The notes under the pieces: model-generated
The model's database searches: none
Told to the model about the DNA's origin: nothing
Seen by the model: the letters and a program-made list of their open reading frames with translations, nothing else
Position numbers and translations under genes: made by a program
Assembly (NCBI RefSeq): GCF_000422465.1
Contig: NZ_KE383842.1
Span: 951,845-1,015,844 of the forward strand
DNA: 64,000 bases
Direction: 5' to 3'
Source: Paenibacillus harenae DSM 16969
GTDB taxonomy: Bacteria > Bacillota > Bacilli > Paenibacillales > Paenibacillaceae
Shown: positions 35,712 through 44,730 of the stretch, piece after piece
Layout: every line of letters starts with the position of its first letter
Numbering within the stretch: the stretch's first letter is position 1

Positions 35712-37466
35712 ATGAGTATTTCGATCTTCATGATAGAGGATTCCTTCTATGAGACAGATATTCAGATTATTCCTAAGTTCGACGCGCTGGAAGCGGATTC
35801 ACCCGACTTTCGCTTCATGCGCATGCAGCCTAAGGCGGTGCTGACCGCCTCCGAAAGCACAGGCGTGCAAGCGGCGGATCCGCAGCATACCGTCAAATGC
35901 CGTGAAGCGCTCAAGGCCGCCAGAGACGCGAACGCGGACCTGTTTGTAACGCCGGAGTATTGCATTCCATTCGCCCTCATCCGGGAAATGGCGATGGATC
36001 GATCCCTGCAGCCCCCTCCCCATAAATTATGGTGCCTCTGCTGCGAAGGGGCGTCATGGACGGCATTCCAGGATCATATGAATCAATGGGCGGACTTCGC
36101 TTATGTAGGCAGAAAACCGATCGACAGCATCCGGTCCGGCAATCATTTTGCCGGGGTATTACTGTATGTGTTTCAATCCCATGATGGAGGCCGCCTGTGC
36201 ATCGTGCCGCAGAGCAAGCTCCAGCCGATGCGGGAAGAGCTATACGTATGCGAAGGCATAGGGCTGACGCGAGGCAGTCACATTATCGTATTAGGGCAGG
36301 ACAGCCCGAACCGGCTGGCCTCCGTCATTTGCGCGGACGCTTTCCATGCGGACGTACGCAGCTCGAAGCTGTTCTTCCCGGATGACCGGGAGCAAAAATA
36401 TATCCTTCTGCATCCCCAGCTGGGCAGTCAGCCAAGGCATGAGGAGCTTGCCGCCTTGCGCAACAATCTATTTTTTGAAGAGCGCGGCGAGCATACGGTT
36501 TATATGACGGCCAATTGGGCTGCCGGCACGAAGGTCTGCCTGGAACGCGGCGAGCAGCCCGTCATGACGATTCAAACGCCTTGGTCGAGCATCTACCGGC
36601 GATACATCAATTACAGCGGAAGGCACTGGCTGGAAGGGCTGCGCGATCATCGGGAGCAAAACGGCAAGCATGGCCTCGGCTTCGGCTTTGCCAAGAAACG
36701 CAAGCTCAAAGTGTGGTACGCCCATAAAAGCGAGCATCTGCAGCTCACGCTTGTGCGCAAGCCGTATGGCGGAGGAGTAGAGCTGACCAGACCGCACGGA
36801 ACGGTACAAGCCTGCCAAACGTATGTGCCGAATCATACGGATGACGGATGGACGAAGGCAGAGCTTCCGTTTCAAGGCGGCATACCGGAGACGCTGGCTA
36901 AGGAAGCGACAGGCGACTACCGATTGCCGGAACGGTCGGGCTTTGAGACGGAGGACCTGTTCTACGGCTATTGCCTTGGGCATGACGTGGCGGAGGAGCT
37001 ATCGCTCGACGACAACGAACTCAGCTCGAGAGTCAGCCTCCATATCGACGAAGCTTGCGAGAGCCTGCGCGAAGGACAAGCGGAAAGAATCGCCAGTCTG
37101 ATCCGTTGTTTAAAGCGGCTTGAACGGACGCGGCTTCCTTCGCAAATCAGACGCATACAAGGCGGATACCGCTTCGATGCCACGCCAAAATTCCCTTTAA
37201 ACCTGCGGTCCAAATTACCGCAGGTAAACGAAGGGGCGCTCGTCATTTATGCCGTTAACCGCAAGGAAATGAAACGGATCGCTCAGAAAATGATCGACAC
37301 GCACAGTGAATTTTTAATGCGCGACCGGGTTTGCGTTTTCACGACTATAGGGGGCAGCGGCGATATCGACCACTACCCGATTCATAACGATGACGTATCG
37401 GCGCCTGACCGGGTAGAGCAATCAACCGATTTTACGCAGGGAGGGATCTCCATTGAAGATCATTGA
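35712..37466 (+). CDS. Nitrilase-fold protein, first gene of putative defence operon
   Basis: A 584-residue protein. The N-terminal half (about 35-290) has the carbon-nitrogen hydrolase fold with an intact catalytic triad: E82 in VTPEYC, K169 in PQSKLQP and C207 in VICADAF. The C-terminal half (about 295-584) is unlike any family that I recognise; it is rich in charged residues and ends beyond a motif GALVIYAVNRKEMK. The ATG follows AAGGGAG (35698-35704) by 7 bases. Its last 14 bases overlap the start of a Rad50/SMC-like ATPase gene, a sign of a fixed pair. Nitrilase domains are known in defence, for example joined to reverse transcriptase in DRT class 1. The role as an effector that cleaves a nucleotide or amide metabolite is inference. 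Confidence 0.75.
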   Translation: MSISIFMIEDSFYETDIQIIPKFDALEADSPDFRFMRMQPKAVLTASESTGVQAADPQHTVKCREALKAARDANADLFVTPEYCIPFALIREMAMDRSLQPPPHKLWCLCCEGASWTAFQDHMNQWADFAYVGRKPIDSIRSGNHFAGVLLYVFQSHDGGRLCIVPQSKLQPMREELYVCEGIGLTRGSHIIVLGQDSPNRLASVICADAFHADVRSSKLFFPDDREQKYILLHPQLGSQPRHEELAALRNNLFFEERGEHTVYMTANWAAGTKVCLERGEQPVMTIQTPWSSIYRRYINYSGRHWLEGLRDHREQNGKHGLGFGFAKKRKLKVWYAHKSEHLQLTLVRKPYGGGVELTRPHGTVQACQTYVPNHTDDGWTKAELPFQGGIPETLAKEATGDYRLPERSGFETEDLFYGYCLGHDVAEELSLDDNELSSRVSLHIDEACESLREGQAERIASLIRCLKRLERTRLPSQIRRIQGGYRFDATPKFPLNLRSKLPQVNEGALVIYAVNRKEMKRIAQKMIDTHSEFLMRDRVCVFTTIGGSGDIDHYPIHNDDVSAPDRVEQSTDFTQGGISIEDH

Positions 37467-40400
37467 AGCCATCCGCGATTGCGGCCTTACCTATGTAAGG
37501 AAGCATCGGATAAGTGACGGAATCGACCTCTATGAGGCAACCCACAAGGTGGAAAACGTAGCGTTTGGTCAATATTTGCTCGTGCCTCTGAGCCTGGAGC
37601 AATTCCTTGCGGTATCGGAGGACTCTGCTTCCTATTCGGCTTTTGAGGAAAGCGCGCTGTCGTCTTTTTATTTCCGCCTTCGCGGAGACTGGGGATGGAA
37701 TTTGTATTTATGCCTGATTCTTGCGGATCGCGATTTGGAGCAGGTTCCGCTAGCCAAGCTGGCTCAAGTGGAAAGAGGCAAGAAATACGGAAAAAAAATC
37801 GTCATCGGCTGGTCCGATGTGCGTGAACGACTCCCGGCGGCCAAAATCCCGGATCGTATGCCCGGAGACGCGGCAGCCGATCCATCGGTCGAATGGCAGA
37901 CGCAGCTGGCCCCTCTGGGATTGGAATTTTGCCTGCTGGACGATTACCGCGAATCCAGGCTGGAATCTTATTTGCTGGAAGAGCAACAGCCTCCTATCCG
38001 GCCAACCGGCGGAAACCCGTCGGATGAGCCTGTCATCAAACCGGTTGGCCCCATCCAATCCTTGCAATTCGGCTCCTTGTTCAGGCCCCATCTCTTATCC
38101 CATACGTCAAAGCTGGATTTTGTGAAAGTGAATTTATTATACGGGCCAAACGGCATGGGGAAAACGTCGGTATTGGAGGGCATCGAGCTGTCCTTTACAG
38201 GCAACGTCCAGCGGAATCTGCTGTCCCAGTCGCGCGAACAGGAGGATTGGGACGGAATCATGACGTTTGCCGGTAACGGCCAAGTGTTTGACGGCATGCC
38301 GAATGAGCAGGAGCGGAGAGAAAGGGAGACGGTTTATTATAAGCATAAGGTTGCTCCGAGAGCCCGCAGCCAGATCAACCGTGTGTTCCATCAATACAAC
38401 TTTTTTTCCTCCGAGGCCGTTTACCAATTTTCTTACAACCCGGATGCCCGAGCCGATTACCGGAACGACTTTGCCAGGGTCATATACGGGGAGCAGCTTG
38501 AACGGATGGAAAAGCGATACATCCAATATAAAAGAGAGTTTGAGCGCGAGAATAACCGCCTATCGAAGCGGATCGGCGAAATGACGGCGGCGATGGAATC
38601 CGAGCAAAGCGATGATTATCAAGCTACGGGGATCATTCAGGAACGGGCGGCAGCCGGCGCTATGAGCATGAAGAAATGGATCCATGTGTGCAGGCTTGCT
38701 TACCCGACATTGGACGACCGGGCAACGCTCCGCGAGATCGAAGAATGGCAGCGGCATTTCGCTCCGATCATTAATCAGCTGGTTGTCAAAAGCTCGTTCC
38801 TTCTTGGTGATAGCAAGGATGTGCCAGATAACGCGGCCGCTTTAAGCAGTTCGCTGATCCGATTGAAAACGGAGGGGGACAGGCTTGCAAGCAGCAAGCA
38901 AGAGATGGCCGGGAATCTCGAAGCGCTGCCGGATATCCGCGATCTGCAGGCAAAAGCAACCGAGGACGAGACAAGCCGTCACCAGCGATCGGCGAGGATT
39001 GCACGTCTTGCTGATTTGGCGGTTCGCTTCCAGGACTACAAGAAACTATACGATCATCCTCAACGCCGGCAATTAAGGCGGGAGCTTCAGGCTCGCAAAT
39101 CCGAATTAATGAATAAGGGAGCCCGTCTTCAATCTGTATTTTTCGATTACCGGCATCTGATGGGGCAAAAGGTTGAAATCGCCGATTTACCCGGGGAAGA
39201 GCGTCGATTAACCGAGCTTGAAGCTTACTATATGGAAGCCATGTCGCGATTTGAAGAGGCGGCTAAGCAAGCGGAAGCTCATCACGGGAAAGTCGGCAAG
39301 CTAAAAAGACTGGCTTCCGAGCTGAAGCTTCTAGGACAGCAGTACTTGCGTGATCATCCGGAAGAGAAGCATTGCCCGTTGTGCGGGCATGATCATGAAG
39401 ACCGCCTCATCCTGGAAGAGGCCGTTGACAAAGGAGTTCTCGCCGAGGACGAAGCGCTGGCCAAGCTGCTCAAAGAGCAGGAACGAATACGGGCTGCAGC
39501 CGTTAAAATCGAGCAAGACCGAAATGATTTGGCTGCGCAAATCAATCGGTACAAAGAACACAAAACGGCGTTCGAGCGCATGACCGGATTAGCAGGCGAA
39601 GCGGGGATGCAAGCTTATCCGTCTTTTACACCTGAAGCCTTGCAAAATTATTTCATGCAGCTGAACGACCGGCTGGAGGCAAATCGGGAATCGCTCAGGC
39701 GGGTAGACGAAGAGATTCATCAGCTCGATCATGATGGTTTTACGCTGGCGGCCCTTTCTGGCTTGGACGAGCTGCTTACAGATCCGGAGCTCGCTTTCCT
39801 CCAAGCAGAAACCGATGGCGGAATGCCTAGCGAACAGGTGTTATATGTCCTTCAGCACGAACAAGAAGCCTTAACGAGCGAGGTTAAGCAGCTGCTTAAC
39901 AGCCAGTCGGAGCTACAAGAGCGGATCGGGCAGATCCATTCGCTAAAGCAGCAGTATCAGGAGCAGCTGGAAGAAATGGACGCACGGCTTCATGAATATG
40001 CCGGAAGATTGCAAGCTCTGAACCGCATCCGGGACGCCTTTGCTTCGCTCAGCGAGAATAATGTAAGATTAGGCGATTCGGATTCTTGGTCCGAATGGCG
40101 TTCATGCCTGCTGCAACTGCAGCGGGAATCCGATTCCTTGAAACAGGCGCTGGAGCCTGCGGTCTTAATTGAACACCGTGAGGGGCGGATCGAAGACTAT
40201 CGCAGCGAGCTTCGGCAATTAACGGTCAGGAATGAACGGTGCAGGCAAGCGCTGGACGCGCTTTCCCGGCTAAGGCCTTTGGCCGAGTACGGCGCCGATT
40301 TCGTGAAGAGCAACTTCGAAGCGATCAGCAGGCTGTTTGTCGCGCTTCATGCGCCAAATGAATTCGCCGGCCTCCATTTGACAGGCGATAACCAGATTAC

Positions 40401-40797
40401 GGCCATCCGTAAAAGCTTGAACAGCCATTGCGCCATCCATCAGATGAGCACGGGGCAGCGAACAGCCGTTATTTTGGCCATTTTCTTCGTCATGCATCTG
40501 GTGATGGACACGGCGCCGAAGTTTCTCATGCTGGATGAGCCGGTAGCCAACATGGACGAACTGAACGTGCTTGGCTTGCTTGATTTCTTAAGGCAGCTTG
40601 CCGTTACGAAAGGCACGCAAATCTTTTTTACGACCGCCAATCCGCAAGTAGCGACGTTGTTCCGGCGAAAATTCAGCTTCTTCAAAGAGGACTTCAGGGC
40701 GTATCACTTCCAGCGCTTGCTGGAAGGACCGGTGCAGATTCAAGTCCAGCAATTCGTCCCGCAGCTTGAGAAGCCGGTGCTGAGCTACCGGTTATAG
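37453..40797 (+). CDS. Rad50/SMC-like ATPase with N-terminal extra domain and CxxC hook
   Basis: A 1114-residue protein. Residues 1-190 form a distinct domain (GDWGWNLYLCL, DYRESRLESYL) that standard Rad50 lacks. The ABC head follows: Walker A LLYGPNGMGKTSVLEG (about 228-243). Two long coiled-coil arms (about 345-620 and 665-960) flank a CPLCGHDHE zinc-hook-like motif (about 641-649). The C-terminal half-head has signature MSTGQRTAVILA (about 996), Walker B FLMLDEPVANMDELN and a switch region FFTTANPQ, where the usual His is replaced. This is the pattern of a DNA-bridging or DNA-end-sensing ATPase, as in Rad50, RecF-like and Lamassu proteins. It overlaps the nitrilase gene and lies 33 bases before the macro-domain gene. 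Confidence 0.85.
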   Translation: MKIIEAIRDCGLTYVRKHRISDGIDLYEATHKVENVAFGQYLLVPLSLEQFLAVSEDSASYSAFEESALSSFYFRLRGDWGWNLYLCLILADRDLEQVPLAKLAQVERGKKYGKKIVIGWSDVRERLPAAKIPDRMPGDAAADPSVEWQTQLAPLGLEFCLLDDYRESRLESYLLEEQQPPIRPTGGNPSDEPVIKPVGPIQSLQFGSLFRPHLLSHTSKLDFVKVNLLYGPNGMGKTSVLEGIELSFTGNVQRNLLSQSREQEDWDGIMTFAGNGQVFDGMPNEQERRERETVYYKHKVAPRARSQINRVFHQYNFFSSEAVYQFSYNPDARADYRNDFARVIYGEQLERMEKRYIQYKREFERENNRLSKRIGEMTAAMESEQSDDYQATGIIQERAAAGAMSMKKWIHVCRLAYPTLDDRATLREIEEWQRHFAPIINQLVVKSSFLLGDSKDVPDNAAALSSSLIRLKTEGDRLASSKQEMAGNLEALPDIRDLQAKATEDETSRHQRSARIARLADLAVRFQDYKKLYDHPQRRQLRRELQARKSELMNKGARLQSVFFDYRHLMGQKVEIADLPGEERRLTELEAYYMEAMSRFEEAAKQAEAHHGKVGKLKRLASELKLLGQQYLRDHPEEKHCPLCGHDHEDRLILEEAVDKGVLAEDEALAKLLKEQERIRAAAVKIEQDRNDLAAQINRYKEHKTAFERMTGLAGEAGMQAYPSFTPEALQNYFMQLNDRLEANRESLRRVDEEIHQLDHDGFTLAALSGLDELLTDPELAFLQAETDGGMPSEQVLYVLQHEQEALTSEVKQLLNSQSELQERIGQIHSLKQQYQEQLEEMDARLHEYAGRLQALNRIRDAFASLSENNVRLGDSDSWSEWRSCLLQLQRESDSLKQALEPAVLIEHREGRIEDYRSELRQLTVRNERCRQALDALSRLRPLAEYGADFVKSNFEAISRLFVALHAPNEFAGLHLTGDNQITAIRKSLNSHCAIHQMSTGQRTAVILAIFFVMHLVMDTAPKFLMLDEPVANMDELNVLGLLDFLRQLAVTKGTQIFFTTANPQVATLFRRKFSFFKEDFRAYHFQRLLEGPVQIQVQQFVPQLEKPVLSYRL

Positions 40798-40830
40798 CAT
40801 GGCATTCGTTGCAATGGGGGTGATCAGCGG

Positions 40831-41712
40831 GTGATGAAACGGATTCGCGCTTTTTTTTCGCGACATGCCTGGAAGGTTTCGTTTTCGTTTAAGCGGTTTT
40901 TTTTGCAATGGTTTTCGATCTTTGCGATCCTGTGGACGTTCATTGATTTTGCCGACTTTTACGCGGCCAAAGCGAAGGCTAACTTGTGGAATCCGCCGGT
41001 GTGGTCCGTGCTGCTGACAGGCATTCTGATTGCCGGGTGGCTGAGCCGCCCGCGCCTGACGCGTACGGTAAGGCTGAAGGATAAGGATGTTGCGATACAT
41101 ATTAAAGTGGATGATATTTTCCGGCAGAAGGGCTGCGTCGCTATCATCCCAGCTAATAATTGGTTTAAGATGGATCATGTTTCCGAAGCATCCGTACAAG
41201 TCCAGTATCGGGACCGGTTTTTCGGCAGCGAAGCGGAATTCAACAGGCTGGCGGAGAGCCGGCTGGCGAACGAGCCGCATGTCAGGGGTTCTTATAACGG
41301 GGAGCCTGTGAAAGAATATGCACTCGGTACGGTCATCAGGCTGGAACCGCCATCCCGTTCGATCAAGGCAGCCTATTTGGTGGCGACGGCCCGGCTTAAT
41401 CCGTTCGGAAGAGCGATTCCGAGCCGGGACGATTTAAGGAACGGCTTAATCGCCGCATGGGGCTATATCGCGGCAAGGGGCGGAAGGGAGCCGCTTGTTA
41501 TTCCGATCATGGGAAGCGGCAGGCATCGGATCAACCTGAACCGGTTTGAGCTTATGCATGATATCGTCCAAAGCTTCGTGCAGGCGGTTGACCATAATAA
41601 ATTTACGGAAGAGCTGACGATCGTCATTCATCCGGACTCTTTTATCCGGCATCAGTATTCCTTAAACGAAATGGAAGAGTATTTGAACTATGTTTGTAAA
41701 TTCGGCGCGTAA
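40831..41712 (+). CDS. Two-TM protein with macro-like domain (DUF6430, ThsA-like)
   Basis: A 293-residue protein. The basic N-terminus (1-22) is followed by TM1 (about 27-46) and TM2 (about 55-70), then a cytosolic macro-like domain (about 85-285). The latter has the DUF6430 features: VAIIPANNWFKMDHVSEAS, the charged FFGSEAEFNRLAE helix, ALGTVIRLEP, and a glycine loop PIMGSGRHRINLN corresponding to the ligand-binding loop of macro domains. This architecture matches the TM-macro effector (ThsA) of type II Thoeris, which damages membranes after sensing an ADP-ribose-type signal. No TIR gene is nearby. GTG 40831 follows GGGGGTGA by 7 bases; ATG 40834 is the alternative. Confidence 0.75.
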   Translation: MMKRIRAFFSRHAWKVSFSFKRFFLQWFSIFAILWTFIDFADFYAAKAKANLWNPPVWSVLLTGILIAGWLSRPRLTRTVRLKDKDVAIHIKVDDIFRQKGCVAIIPANNWFKMDHVSEASVQVQYRDRFFGSEAEFNRLAESRLANEPHVRGSYNGEPVKEYALGTVIRLEPPSRSIKAAYLVATARLNPFGRAIPSRDDLRNGLIAAWGYIAARGGREPLVIPIMGSGRHRINLNRFELMHDIVQSFVQAVDHNKFTEELTIVIHPDSFIRHQYSLNEMEEYLNYVCKFGA

Positions 41713-41774
41713 GCCGCAGCAGCGATAGGGTACGAGAGCTATCGGGCGGAGGGGACTAAAGAAAGGGAATGATG

Positions 41775-42083
41775 ATGAGAGTCATTACATTATGCGGTTC
41801 TTCAAAATTCAAAGAGCAATTCGAACAAGCCAATGCATTTCTTACACTACAAGGCAACATTGTTATTAGCGTTGCCTTTTTTGAGCAAAGCGAAGGGATT
41901 GAAATAACGGAAGATCAAGCTGAATTACTTGGAAACCTGCATTTTAGGAAAATTGATATGTCTGATGAAATATTCGTAATTGACGTTGACGGTTACAAAG
42001 GGAGCAGCACCAGAAGAGAGATTCAGTATGCGAAAGAGAAGGGGAAAGCTATCCGCTATTACTCTCATGGCGAGATTCCTTGA
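41775..42083 (+). CDS. Nucleoside 2-deoxyribosyltransferase-like protein
   Basis: About 102 residues with the DRHyd (nucleoside deoxyribosyltransferase) fold. CGSSKFKEQFEQAN (first glycine-rich loop), HFRKIDMSDEIFVIDV and GSSTRREIQYAKEKGK carry the family's catalytic Glu in TRREI. Such enzymes cleave or exchange N-glycosidic bonds and are distantly related to TIR domains. Three ATGs in a row (41769, 41772, 41775) follow AAAGGGA; the third gives the conserved N-terminus. It lies 56-62 bases after the macro-domain gene with no terminator between. The base composition is more AT-rich than its neighbours upstream. It may supply a nucleotide signal to the TM-macro protein, or be an unrelated housekeeping gene. 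Confidence 0.68.
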   Translation: MRVITLCGSSKFKEQFEQANAFLTLQGNIVISVAFFEQSEGIEITEDQAELLGNLHFRKIDMSDEIFVIDVDGYKGSSTRREIQYAKEKGKAIRYYSHGEIP

Positions 42084-42106
42084 TTCTGTGAAGTAACAGG
42101 TACGAT

Positions 42107-42143
42107 AGAGGAGGAACTGCTTCGTGGCTGCTCCTCTTCTGGT
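42107..42143. terminator. Weak hairpin between convergent genes
   Basis: AGAGGAG (42107-42113) pairs with CTCCTCT (42131-42137); the T-run is poor. It marks the end of the putative defence operon. Confidence 0.45.
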
Positions 42144-42255
42144 TTATTGAAGTAACTGGAGTTAAACGGTGAAAGAATGAGGGTTATGTTTTAAATATGT
42201 TGATTTTAAGGATGTAAACACCTGTAAATTCTTCATCCTCTACCGGAATAAAGCA

Positions 42256-44730
42256 TTAAATAAATAGATTAATACCGGATGTATCAGCCTTACCGAGATA
42301 GTAGCCAACACCCCCGATTTTTACGCCGTCGATCAGTTCTTCTTTCGTAATACCCATGACATCCATAGACATTTGGCAAGCTACCACTTCGACGCCTTGT
42401 TGGATTGCAGATTCAATTAATTCCTCTAGAGACGAAATGTTTTTTTCCTTCATGACACCACGGATCATTTTGGTACCTAGGCCCATCATGTTCATCTTAG
42501 ATAGAGAGAGTTTTTGGCTGCCTCGAGGCATCATAGCTCCAAACATGCGGCTGATAAAACTTTTTGATACAGGTATTTTCTCTGGCTTTCTTATCACGTT
42601 CAACCCCCAGAAGGTGAAGAACATGGTCACCTTTTTTCCGCTTGATGCGGCTCCGTTAGCAATAATGAAGGACGCTATGGCTTTGTCGAGATCGCCGCTG
42701 AACACAACCATTGAGCTGCCGTCTGAACGGGTTGCCACCGGATCAGATGCAGAAGGAACAAAAGGGCTTCCTTTACTTAAGAAAGCTTCAATCATACCGC
42801 CTCGAGTCTTATCTACTTTGATCATTCGATTGCGCGACATTTGTGCCCAAGCTTGAATATCTTCATAAAACCCAGGATCGGATGCAGTTACACGTAACAC
42901 TTGACCGTTGGCCAGTTGATCCATTTTCTGTTTTACTTGAATGAGCGGACCGGGGCAGGACAACCCACGAGCATCCAAATCGATATCAGCACGCAATACC
43001 TGCTCTTGCTGATCAAGTGCCGCAGCTATTTCTTGACGATTATCCGTGGTCGATGATGCCTGCAAAGGCGCCTTGCTGCCGGATGGCATGTAAGTGGCCA
43101 TTTTATATGTCTTGTATCCGCCGGTCAAATTCCGAACTTTAAAACCTTTCTGCTTTAAAATTCGGGATGCCGTATAACCTCTCAAACCAACTTGACAGTA
43201 AACCCAAATCTCTTTACTTATATCCAATTCACTCAAGCGACCGCGGAGCTCATCAATGGGAATTAGTTTGGATCCGGGAATGTGGCCATTGTTATGCTCA
43301 ATCTCCGAACGAACGTCTACCAGAATTATTTTTTCAGGATCACTGGATCTCAAGTCTTGAGGCACGAACACTTCAGTTCTTCCGGCAAGTATGTTTTCCG
43401 CCGTATAGCCGGCCATATTTACCGGATCTTTGGCAGACGAATATGGTGGAGCATAGGAAAGCTCCAGCTCAGTCAGGTCGTTGACTGTTCCGCGGAAGCG
43501 AATAACGGTTGCGATATCATCAATGCGTTTGTCCACCCCGTCAAATCCTACAGCCTGGGCGCCCAATACCGTACCTGCATGATTAAAGAGCAGCTTGATC
43601 GTAAGGGGAGTGGCGCCCGGATAGTAAGAAGCATGAGAACTCGGATGCACATAGGTTACGTTATAAGGAATTCCCAAAAGATGAAGGGTCTTCTCATTAT
43701 TGCCTGTGGCTGCTCCCGTTAGGCCAAATACTTTAATAATAGATGTGCCTTGTGAACCTTTATAGGTCATTCCCAAGCCGCAAACATTATCCGCGGCTAT
43801 CCGACCTTGTTTGTTGGCAGGACCAGCTAAAGGTATAGCGGTCTTGTTCCCATTAATGAAATCGATGACTTCCACAGCATCACCAACGGCAAAAACGCCA
43901 TCCAGGTTAGTCTCTAATTTTTCATTCACTATGATATGGCCTTTTGGAGTAAGTTCCAATCCGCTATCTTTTAAAAAGGCGGTGTCAGGTGTAACACCAA
44001 TAGCCAAAATAACCATATCACTAACTAACGTTGCTTCGCTGGCTAACTCAACTTGGATTTGCTCACCTGTTTCCTTGAACGATTGTGCGCTCTCTGAGAA
44101 GAGAAGATTCACTCCATGTTGTTCTAATTCTTTAGCCAGAACATGGGACATTTCGATGTCGAACGGCGCCAAAAGCTGGTTACTGGATTGAACCAAGGTA
44201 ACATCGAGTCCGATTTCTTTGAGATTTTCAGCCATTTCCACTCCGATGAATCCGCCGCCTATAACAATAGCTGATTTCGTCTTTGTTTCAGTAACTCGTT
44301 TTTTAATGCGATCTGTGTCCGCTATGTTACGTAATGTGTATATCCTAGAGCTTTCTATGCCGGGTAAAGCAGGACGAATAGGTTTTGCACCTGGTGACAA
44401 AATAAGGTAATCGTAACTTTCGTCGTAAACACCGCGTTCTTTGCTGCTTACACGTACTGTTTTGGAAATGGGGTCAACATTTGTTACTTCACTTTCTGTC
44501 CGAATATCAAGATTAAAGCGCTTATGCATAGTTTCCGGCGTCTGAACGAGCAGCTTAGACCGGTCTTTGATCGAATCCCCTATGTAGTAGGGCAGACCGC
44601 AATTAGCAAAGGAAATATATTCATCTCGCTCAAACATCACAATGTGCGCGTCTTCGTCTAATCGGCGTAGTCGGGCTGCGGCTGAAGCACCGCCAGCAAC
44701 ACCGCCGACAATTAAAACTTTTTTACTCAT
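42256..44730 (-). CDS. CoA-disulfide reductase-rhodanese-TusA-DsrE fusion
   Basis: An 824-residue four-domain sulfur enzyme. Residues 1-445: pyridine nucleotide-disulfide oxidoreductase of the CoADR type, FAD motif VLIVGGVAGGASAAARL, single active Cys in FANCGLPYY (C44), and a second nucleotide motif in IVIGGGFIGVEMAE. About 455-555: rhodanese with active Cys in VYCQVGLRG. About 590-665: TusA-like, DARGLSCPGPLI. About 670-824: DsrE-family domain (KKVTMFFTFWGLNVIR). It is expected to reduce CoA persulfide, polysulfide or disulfides with NAD(P)H and pass sulfane sulfur. The ATG overlaps the ArsR stop. The base composition is visibly more AT-rich than the genome around it. Confidence 0.9.
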   Translation of the reverse strand: MSKKVLIVGGVAGGASAAARLRRLDEDAHIVMFERDEYISFANCGLPYYIGDSIKDRSKLLVQTPETMHKRFNLDIRTESEVTNVDPISKTVRVSSKERGVYDESYDYLILSPGAKPIRPALPGIESSRIYTLRNIADTDRIKKRVTETKTKSAIVIGGGFIGVEMAENLKEIGLDVTLVQSSNQLLAPFDIEMSHVLAKELEQHGVNLLFSESAQSFKETGEQIQVELASEATLVSDMVILAIGVTPDTAFLKDSGLELTPKGHIIVNEKLETNLDGVFAVGDAVEVIDFINGNKTAIPLAGPANKQGRIAADNVCGLGMTYKGSQGTSIIKVFGLTGAATGNNEKTLHLLGIPYNVTYVHPSSHASYYPGATPLTIKLLFNHAGTVLGAQAVGFDGVDKRIDDIATVIRFRGTVNDLTELELSYAPPYSSAKDPVNMAGYTAENILAGRTEVFVPQDLRSSDPEKIILVDVRSEIEHNNGHIPGSKLIPIDELRGRLSELDISKEIWVYCQVGLRGYTASRILKQKGFKVRNLTGGYKTYKMATYMPSGSKAPLQASSTTDNRQEIAAALDQQEQVLRADIDLDARGLSCPGPLIQVKQKMDQLANGQVLRVTASDPGFYEDIQAWAQMSRNRMIKVDKTRGGMIEAFLSKGSPFVPSASDPVATRSDGSSMVVFSGDLDKAIASFIIANGAASSGKKVTMFFTFWGLNVIRKPEKIPVSKSFISRMFGAMMPRGSQKLSLSKMNMMGLGTKMIRGVMKEKNISSLEELIESAIQQGVEVVACQMSMDVMGITKEELIDGVKIGGVGYYLGKADTSGINLFI

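Noticed and set aside
35712..42083. Classification as Thoeris, Lamassu, Wadjet or DRT class 1
   Set aside because: No TIR protein (Thoeris), no JetABC set with a TOPRIM nuclease (Wadjet), no reverse transcriptase (DRT 1) and no typical LmuA (Lamassu) is seen; only single components resemble those systems.
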